A stretch of DNA of 11,425 nucleotides from Hyphococcus sp. (GTDB lineage Bacteria; Pseudomonadota; Alphaproteobacteria; Caulobacterales; Parvularculaceae), in assembly GCA_021604605.1 (NCBI GenBank), contig BQJH01000075.1:1-11425 (forward strand). Direction: 5' to 3'. The first letter of the stretch is position 1, and the number at the start of each line of letters is the position of its first letter. This document shows, piece after piece, positions 7,681 through 11,425 of the stretch. The notes under the pieces are model-generated. The model ran no database searches, was not told the origin of the DNA, and saw only the letters and a list, made by a program, of their open reading frames with translations. The translations under genes were made by a program, and so were the position numbers.

Positions 7681-7716
7681 GATCGACGAACAGTCACCAG
7701 ACTCATTTAATGAACG

Positions 7717-8127
7717 TCAGCGCGTTCGGTACTCACCGGATGCGACCATCTTCTCAACCCTCTTGATCGTCACGTCGCGTAGCTCAACAATATTTGTCTG
7801 TTCGCTTCTCGATATACGTTTCTGCAGCATGCTGATTGGGTGGCAGGCAACTTCAATGCCTTTCGGAGCCAAGGCGGTTTCGTCACCGTACTCGTCCGTA
7901 ACGCGAACCCACTCATAACCGGTTTCGCGAGCGATGGTTTCGCCGAATGCCAATCCTACCGCTATTTGAGCCATCGTGTTGTCGGCATGGTCGGTCCGTA
8001 CTGCATCGAACAAGTCTTGAACCTGCGCGGTTGATAGTGGGAGATCGCCAGACACCCACTTTGCAGCCAGCTTCAATCCATCGGTAACAGCTGATTTTTC
8101 TTGCTCGGTAAGAAGTCGAATTTCCAT
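7717..8127 (-). CDS. DUF3806-like protein
   Basis: 136 residues from the ATG at 8125-8127 (MEIRLLTEQEK), chosen over the upstream ATG at 8197-8199 because the extra 24 residues look like non-coding translation, while a purine-rich stretch (AAAGGGTCTGAGA) precedes 8127. The central segment IAVGLAFGETIARETGYEWVRVTDEYGDETAL (about 55-86) has the look of DUF3806, whose members share a GxxFGxxLxxxxGxxWVxxxDEYG core. This is recall of a family pattern, not a search. No signal peptide or membrane helix is visible, so it is probably cytosolic. The biochemical role of the family is unknown to me. It stands divergent to the ArsR cassette with about 240 bases between. Confidence 0.65.
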   Translation of the reverse strand: MEIRLLTEQEKSAVTDGLKLAAKWVSGDLPLSTAQVQDLFDAVRTDHADNTMAQIAVGLAFGETIARETGYEWVRVTDEYGDETALAPKGIEVACHPISMLQKRISRSEQTNIVELRDVTIKRVEKMVASGEYRTR

Positions 8128-8312
8128 TCTCAGACCCTTTTGATGCTTGGCTATACCCAAAAAGCGACCAATGTGGGATGGCTGTCGCCATTTCGACATT
8201 GCGAATCACGATTTTTCATCGACGATCAATAGGCTTAGTGAGTTTAGAGCCTAGAAACCTGTCGGCCATTTTTGCTTCAACCTGAAATCCGTAAACCCTG
8301 CTCGCAGCAAGG

Positions 8313-8336
8313 ATCGTCAAGGCCGGCCTTGACGAT
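8313..8336. promoter_or_regulatory. 24-bp perfect palindrome upstream of the ArsR cassette
   Basis: The half-site ATCGTCAAGGCC is followed immediately by its exact reverse complement, with no mismatch and no spacer. No T-run follows on either strand, which argues against a rho-independent terminator, and it lies between divergent genes where no terminator is expected. Its right arm contains TTGACG (8329-8334), usable as a -35 element. It could be an operator for the adjacent repressor or another regulator, or an extragenic palindromic repeat. Confidence 0.45.
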
Positions 8337-8355
8337 ACCCTTTCGCCTCTATACC
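8329..8355 (+). promoter_or_regulatory. Possible promoter of the ArsR cassette
   Basis: TTGACG (8329-8334) and TATACC (8350-8355) are separated by 15 bases, shorter than the optimal 17. The -35 is inside the 24-bp palindrome and the -10 abuts the 18-bp palindrome, the usual layout for repression by occlusion. If used, transcription would begin close to the start codons at 8365/8371. Confidence 0.3.
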
Positions 8356-8373
8356 CATAACCATATGGTTATG
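8356..8373. promoter_or_regulatory. 18-bp perfect palindrome covering the ArsR start codon (candidate operator)
   Basis: CATAACCATATGGTTATG is its own reverse complement and its last three bases are the ATG of the repressor gene. ArsR-type repressors typically bind an inverted repeat at or near their own promoter, so autoregulation is the natural reading. A degraded version precedes the ArsR remnant at 7251. Confidence 0.45.
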
Positions 8374-8703
8374 AATTCAGAGAACCTCGATCATATCTTC
8401 AGCGCCTTGTCGGACCCGACGCGGCGGGCCTTGCTTGAACAGCTTTGCGAAGGAGAGGCGAGCGTTGGCGTGCTGGCGGCGTCTTATGAGATGTCGCAAC
8501 CGGCGATTTCCAAGCACATCAAGGTGCTCGAACGGGCTGGCCTTGTGCGCAAGGACCGGCGCGGGCGCGAGCATTTCGTTTCCGCCAATCTTACCCCGGC
8601 GAAAGAAGCGGCGGGCTGGATCGAAAAATACGCCCAGTACTGGACAGCGCAATTCGATGCGGTTGAGGCGTATCTGCAATCGAAGAAGGAGACCAAACAA
8701 TGA
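8371..8703 (+). CDS. ArsR/SmtB-family winged-helix transcriptional repressor
   Basis: 110 residues from ATG 8371 (MNSENLDHIFSALSDPTRRA). ATG 8365 (MVMNSENL) is an equally possible start. The long upstream extension to 8272 is rejected because it runs through both palindromes and looks non-coding. The hallmark HIFSALSDPTRRALLEQL helix is followed by the helix-turn-helix (about 33-56, SYEMSQPAISKHIKVLERAGLV) and the wing (KDRRGREHFV). The metal-binding ELCVCDL motif of metal-sensing ArsR proteins is absent; only one Cys (26) is seen. This fits the subfamily paired with SRPBCC/AHSA1 genes. No SD precedes the start, so a leaderless or very short leader is possible. The stop codon overlaps the next start (ATGA), indicating an operon. 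It probably represses the cassette, with an unknown inducer. Confidence 0.85.
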   Translation: MNSENLDHIFSALSDPTRRALLEQLCEGEASVGVLAASYEMSQPAISKHIKVLERAGLVRKDRRGREHFVSANLTPAKEAAGWIEKYAQYWTAQFDAVEAYLQSKKETKQ

Positions 8704-9152
8704 CCGATATTTCGTATAAGGATGGTGTGCTGACGGTCGCGCGTGTCTATGACGCGCCGCGCGAAGACGTTTTTGACGCATGGGTTGAAACCAACAAGGT
8801 TCAACAATGGTGGGGCTGCGCACAAACAACGAAAGTCTGCTCGGAAATTGAACCTCATGTCGGCGGTAAATACATCCACATGATGACGATTGAAGGGGCG
8901 GGGGAATTTCCCGGCGGCGGCATTCTGACCGAATATGATCCGCCTTCTTCTCTGGCGTTTGTTTCTGAAAACCCGCAGATGAACATGAAAAATCATGTCC
9001 GGGTGACGTTTGAAAATCAGGACGGCAAGACGCTGGTGACGTTGACACATGATGGCCTGCCCGATGAAATGAGCGAGATTGTGCGTGGCGGCTGGACGGC
9101 GGCGTTTGAAAAACTGGCGAAATTGCTGGCTGGTTCTTCCCTCGCGGCGTAA
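8700..9152 (+). CDS. SRPBCC/AHSA1-domain protein
   Basis: 150 residues forming one START-like (AHSA1/CalC) domain: VARVYDAPREDVFDAWVETNKVQQWWG at the beginning, GGKYIHMMTIEG in the middle, VTFENQDGKTLVTLTHDGLP, and the closing helix GGWTAAFEKLAKLL. The fold encloses a hydrophobic cavity that binds small ligands; no catalytic residues are defined for this branch. It overlaps the repressor stop by 4 bases, so translation is probably coupled. ArsR plus SRPBCC is a very common bacterial pair, often with YciI and VOC genes as here. The ligand is unknown, and the repressor may respond to the same compound. Confidence 0.85.
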   Translation: MTDISYKDGVLTVARVYDAPREDVFDAWVETNKVQQWWGCAQTTKVCSEIEPHVGGKYIHMMTIEGAGEFPGGGILTEYDPPSSLAFVSENPQMNMKNHVRVTFENQDGKTLVTLTHDGLPDEMSEIVRGGWTAAFEKLAKLLAGSSLAA

Positions 9153-9257
9153 TCGCTGACATTTTTGAGGGCTGTGCGCTGTCGGAATGTCGATTAGGCG
9201 CAGGGCGGTGCGTCTTCAGAACAGTTGATGGTGAAATCACTTAAAAAGGAGAGAGCA

Positions 9258-9569
9258 ATGCCGAAATATCTGTATGTTTATCATGGCGGTAAAAACCCTG
9301 AAACACCTGAAGAAGGTGAGGCGGTTATGGCCAAGTGGATGTCCTGGTTGGGCGGTTTGGGCGGCGACGTTGTCGACCCCGGCAACCCGGTTGGCGTTTC
9401 CACAACAGTTTATGCCGACAAGGTCGAGGGCAATGGCGGGTCTAATCCGGCATCAGGCTATGGGCTCGTCAATGCAAAAGATATGGACGATGCGGTCGCC
9501 AAAGCCAAAGGCTGCCCGGTTTTAGAAAGCGGCGGCAGCGTTGAAGTCGCCGAGACTTTCGAGATATAA
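9258..9569 (+). CDS. YciI/DGPF-family protein
   Basis: 103 residues. ATG 9258 is preceded by AAGGAGAGAG; the upstream in-frame ATGs at 9225/9228 lie before this ribosome site and are rejected. MPKYLYVYHGG with AKWMSWLGGLGG, then ASGYGLVNAKDMDDAVAKAKGCPVLESGGSVEVAET, is the typical course of the YCII-related (DGPF) fold: a ferredoxin-like dimer with an MxxYMxLHGG-like first strand and a late AxxWAxxCP-like segment (here AVAKAKGCP). These proteins have no settled activity and often accompany ECF sigma factors or ArsR-SRPBCC pairs. It lies 105 bases after the SRPBCC gene and 73 before the VOC gene, on the same strand. Confidence 0.8.
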   Translation: MPKYLYVYHGGKNPETPEEGEAVMAKWMSWLGGLGGDVVDPGNPVGVSTTVYADKVEGNGGSNPASGYGLVNAKDMDDAVAKAKGCPVLESGGSVEVAETFEI

Positions 9570-9575
9570 TTTCTA

Positions 9576-9625
9576 ACGTTTCCCCCGTGCGGTTGGTTTT
9601 TACGAACCTCCCGCGCGGGAAATGT
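9576..9625 (+). other. Long imperfect stem-loop between the YciI and VOC genes
   Basis: The left arm (9576-9598, ACGTTTCCCCCGTGCGG...) can pair with the right arm (9605-9625, ...CCGCGCGGGAAATGT) over roughly 18 base pairs with a few mismatches and a 6-base loop. No T-run follows, so it is a poor intrinsic terminator. It more likely attenuates transcription, protects the mRNA end or marks a processing site inside the operon. Confidence 0.4.
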
Positions 9626-9642
9626 AATTAGTGAGGGCGGCA

Positions 9643-10029
9643 ATGTTTATTCCCGATGGTTTTGCGCAAGTTGCGCCTTATGTCTTCGCAAAAAACGCTA
9701 ATCAGTATATGGATCATTTGCTGGCGGCGCTGGGCGGGATCGATAAAGGCCGCACGATGCGCGGCGATGTGTTGGCCAACGGCCAAATCCGGTTTGGCGA
9801 TGCGGGCATTATGATCAGTGAAGCGAGCGACGCCTTTCCACCCTCGCAGTCCACATTTTATCTCTATGTAGAAAATGCTGATGAGGCGATGGCGCAAGCG
9901 CATAAACACGGAATGACAAAAGTCATGGAAGTGGATGACATGGATTATGGCGACCGCCAGGGCGGGGTGAAGGATAAAGCCGGTAACATCTGGTGGTTGT
10001 CACAAAGGCTGACTGAAGAACCTTATTGA
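9643..10029 (+). CDS. PhnB-like VOC (glyoxalase/bleomycin-resistance fold) protein
   Basis: 128 residues from ATG 9643, with GAGGG at 9632-9636 as ribosome site; GTG 9631 overlaps this site and is rejected. The pattern VAPYVFAKNANQYMDHLLAALGG, then GQIRFGDAGIMISEASDAF, then STFYLYVENADEAMAQAHKHGM and finally DYGDRQGGVKDKAGNIWWLSQ is the usual course of PhnB-like VOC proteins (WGDRxGxVxDxxGxxW at the end). One metal-ligand position common in enzymes is not obvious, so binding rather than catalysis is possible. It is the last gene of the cassette. Its 3' half, from codon 57 on, is duplicated at 11102-11321. Confidence 0.8.
   Translation: MFIPDGFAQVAPYVFAKNANQYMDHLLAALGGIDKGRTMRGDVLANGQIRFGDAGIMISEASDAFPPSQSTFYLYVENADEAMAQAHKHGMTKVMEVDDMDYGDRQGGVKDKAGNIWWLSQRLTEEPY
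9811..10029 (+). repeat. Direct repeat, copy A (3' half of the VOC gene)
   Basis: Matches 11102-11321 on the same strand with an offset of about 1291 bases and very high similarity over several blocks, including an uninterrupted 30-base identity around the codons for ENADEAMAQA. Together the two copies flank the metallo-hydrolase gene and could recombine to delete it. Confidence 0.85.
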
Positions 10030-10056
10030 CCTTCATGCAATATTAGGCCTGTTAGA

Positions 10057-11007
10057 CTAACCACAAAACGATACATCCACACCATATACATACTCGATCC
10101 AACGCGCTTCCCGAACAAAGACAGCGTCTTCGCGTAATATATTAAACTCTTCTCCCAAAGAGGCTTCAGTAATAGCTTCCTGCGAGTAACCTTTTTTCTG
10201 CATTGCTTTGACGGCGCATGCTGAAGCGACCGTAAGGTCAACGCGATCCTTATAGTCTTGTTTGGACATGATCGGCATTGCCCCTGGGGAGATAGAAAAA
10301 TGCCCGCCAATTACTCGATCAGATTCTGATAAAGTAGACAGAATATATCGCTGATTTTGAACATAGCCATCAAGACTCCCGAGTTGACGATCGATGATTG
10401 GCCATCCATGCGTGAATAGATAATCGCCAACATAGGCTACATTTTTTTCAGGTACTCGGACAAAGATATCGCCAACCGTATGCCCGCTTTCGACAGGCAA
10501 TTCTTCAATGATTACGCTTAAATTACCTAAATCTAACGTGAGCTTTTTTATCTCTTGAGTTCGGCCCACAGTTTCAGGAAGGATGTTGCTCTCAATAAGA
10601 TTTTGACGCTGTAAAGTTGAAACATACAAAGTCGTTTTATCGGACATGAAATCCGGGATTTGTTCGACATGATCCATGTGTACATGCGATACGGCAAGGT
10701 AATCGATGGGGCCGACACCGATTTCATCCAAAGCGTGTCTGAGCGATTCTGCTGAACCATGAAAATTCGGATCGACCAGAAGGCTTTTTTCATCCCCGAG
10801 AATCAGTACTGAATTTGTATTGCCGACCCGAGAATTAATTCTCATGACATGAACGGCATCCGAAACAGAAAGATGATCAATAGTAATGACTTCTGGATCT
10901 GCTGCGCGCTCTAGCGCCATCGCCGCTTCTGCTGCGAAATAGCAAAGCGCAGTCACGGATACCAACAAAACTGGTTTGAATTCTAGGTTTTTAAATTGCC
11001 CGAACAT
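10057..11007 (-). CDS. Exported metallo-beta-lactamase-fold hydrolase
   Basis: 316 residues from ATG 11005-11007, with AGGAAG seven bases upstream; the adjacent TTG at 11008-11010 is rejected. A signal peptide or N-terminal helix (KPVLLVSVTALCYFAAEAAMA) implies a periplasmic or membrane-anchored enzyme. The full metal-binding set of the fold is present: HVHMDH (His108, His110, Asp112, His113), SGHTVGD (His176), YVGDYLF (Asp195) and GGHFS (His236), so two metals, usually zinc, can bind. The last segment (after about 250) is a helical C-terminal extension containing the YSQEAITEA motif. Known members hydrolyse beta-lactams, lactones, thioesters or other substrates; the substrate here is unknown. 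It lies on the opposite strand to the cassette, between an intact and a broken copy of the VOC 3' half, and its end is 27 bases from the VOC stop. Confidence 0.85.
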   Translation of the reverse strand: MFGQFKNLEFKPVLLVSVTALCYFAAEAAMALERAADPEVITIDHLSVSDAVHVMRINSRVGNTNSVLILGDEKSLLVDPNFHGSAESLRHALDEIGVGPIDYLAVSHVHMDHVEQIPDFMSDKTTLYVSTLQRQNLIESNILPETVGRTQEIKKLTLDLGNLSVIIEELPVESGHTVGDIFVRVPEKNVAYVGDYLFTHGWPIIDRQLGSLDGYVQNQRYILSTLSESDRVIGGHFSISPGAMPIMSKQDYKDRVDLTVASACAVKAMQKKGYSQEAITEASLGEEFNILREDAVFVREARWIEYVYGVDVSFCG

Positions 11008-11052
11008 CAAGTTTCTTCCTTTGTTTGCGATAAAAACAATACCCTTTCTAGG

Positions 11053-11080
11053 ATTGTTAGGACATCGCTTTTTCGGTCAA
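11053..11080 (-). promoter_or_regulatory. Possible promoter of the metallo-hydrolase gene
   Basis: On the minus strand TTGACC (11080-11075) and AACAAT (11058-11053) are 16 bases apart, about 46 bases before the start codon. A 5-2-5 inverted repeat, CACGA-AA-TCGTG (11081-11092), sits just upstream of the -35. This control region touches the start of the VOC remnant. Confidence 0.3.
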
Positions 11081-11101
11081 CACGAAATCGTGATATTTTC
11101 C

Positions 11102-11321
11102 ATGATCAGCGAAGTGAGCGATGCCTTTCCCATCCTCGCAGTCCACATTTTGTTTATGTCGAAAATGCTGATGAGGCGATGGCGCAAGCGCTAAACACGG
11201 CATGACAAAAGTCATGAAGGTGGATGACATGGATTATGGAGATCGCCAGGGCGGGGTGAAGGATAAAGCCGGGAACATCTGGTGGTTGTCACAAAGATTA
11301 ACTGACAAATCCTACTCTTAG
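11102..11321 (+). pseudogene. Broken 3' copy of the PhnB-like VOC gene (direct repeat, copy B)
   Basis: Corresponds to codons 57-128 of the VOC gene at 9643. Relative to it there is one inserted base in the TTTCC(C)ATC region (about 11129-11134), a two-base deletion near 11151-11158, and a one-base deletion near 11191 (GCGCTAAAC against GCGCATAAAC), so the reading frame is broken three times. Elsewhere the match is close, up to the TAG at 11319-11321, which follows a slightly different end (TDKSYS instead of TEEPY). The weak similarity GQHEIVIFSMISE against the parent GQIRFGDAGIMISE suggests homology extends somewhat upstream (to about 11075). No intact start or N-terminal half is visible. 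Confidence 0.8.
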
Positions 11322-11326
11322 TATTA

Positions 11327-11425
11327 TCATTGAGCCGAATTTTGCTTCCATGATCTCAATAATCCTACAAGTCCAATAAATGCCCATACAGCATTCGTGA
11401 ACGCTGATGGTAAGGCGCCATTATA
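11327..11425 (-). CDS. C-terminal end of a small membrane protein, CBU_0592-like (truncated by window)
   Basis: A minus-strand frame enters from the right edge and stops with TGA at 11327-11329, giving 32 residues: YNGALPSAFTNAVWAFIGLV and then GLLRSWKQNSAQ. The pattern of a short loop with ALPS, an Asn and Trp at the start of the last helix, and a basic tail resembles the end of CBU_0592-type membrane proteins. The call is made from a short fragment and is tentative. Confidence 0.45.
   Translation of the reverse strand, partial: YNGALPSAFTNAVWAFIGLVGLLRSWKQNSAQ

Noticed and set aside
7167..7706. Minus-strand open frame of 179 codons overlapping the b561 remnant
   Set aside because: It is out of frame with the recognisable b561 helices and shows no domain of its own.
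7357..8127. Stop-codon readthrough fusing DUF3806 to the b561 fragment
   Set aside because: The two frames are in phase across a single TGA, but nothing else (context or conserved fusion) supports readthrough; the linker looks like leftover DNA.
8313..8336. 24-bp palindrome as a rho-independent terminator
   Set aside because: No T-tract follows on either strand, and both neighbouring genes point away from it.
8272..8370. Upstream extension of the ArsR gene to an ATG at 8272
   Set aside because: It would code through both palindromes and a promoter-like region, and the residues (LQPEIRKPCSQQG) do not belong to the ArsR fold.
8377..9240. Long minus-strand open frame (287 codons) opposite the ArsR and SRPBCC genes
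   Set aside because: Its translation is rich in Arg, His, Ser and Pro with no domain, while the plus strand carries two clear families. It is an antisense shadow.
1..11425. CRISPR arrays, tRNA or rRNA genes, transposases, integrases
   Set aside because: No regularly spaced repeats, cloverleaf-like genes or recognisable recombinase motifs were seen on either strand.

Overview
The window looks like chromosomal DNA from a proteobacterium, probably an alphaproteobacterium. That rests on moderate GC, many small single-domain stress-type genes, a periplasmic DUF442 protein and an ArsR-SRPBCC-YciI-VOC cassette; no rRNA or other phylogenetic marker is present, so it is an inference. I saw no tRNA, rRNA, CRISPR array, transposase or integrase.

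Left part (1-5074): the tail of an unrecognised gene; a lipoprotein serine hydrolase (penicillin-binding/class C beta-lactamase fold) fused to C-terminal TPR repeats; a membrane-anchored hybrid histidine kinase whose ATP-binding boxes look destroyed but whose phospho-acceptor His and receiver domain are intact; a four-helix membrane protein of unknown function; and, convergent with it, a small exported protein that resembles an NTR/TIMP-like domain.

Middle part (5075-8127): an exported DUF442 (Blh-like) protein with an alternative internal start, a divergent VOC/glyoxalase gene, an AT-rich secreted orphan on the minus strand, a truncated cytochrome b561 remnant, and a DUF3806 protein.

Right part (8313-11425): a compact plus-strand cassette of ArsR-type repressor, SRPBCC/AHSA1 protein (4-bp overlap), YciI/DGPF protein and PhnB-like VOC protein. 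Two perfect palindromes (24 bp and 18 bp, centres exactly 40 bp apart) lie in front of the repressor, the second covering its start codon. A periplasmic metallo-beta-lactamase-fold hydrolase follows on the opposite strand, and the window ends in the tail of a small membrane protein (CBU_0592-like).

The most unusual feature is that both ends of the cassette are duplicated as broken copies. The first 20 codons of the ArsR gene recur about 1.12 kb upstream (7251-7310). The last 70 or so codons of the VOC gene recur, with three frameshifting indels, 1.29 kb downstream (11102-11321). Minus-strand accessory genes (b561 remnant and DUF3806; MBL hydrolase) fill the spaces between the intact cassette and its broken copies. 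This suggests repeated duplication, decay and gene insertion around the cassette.
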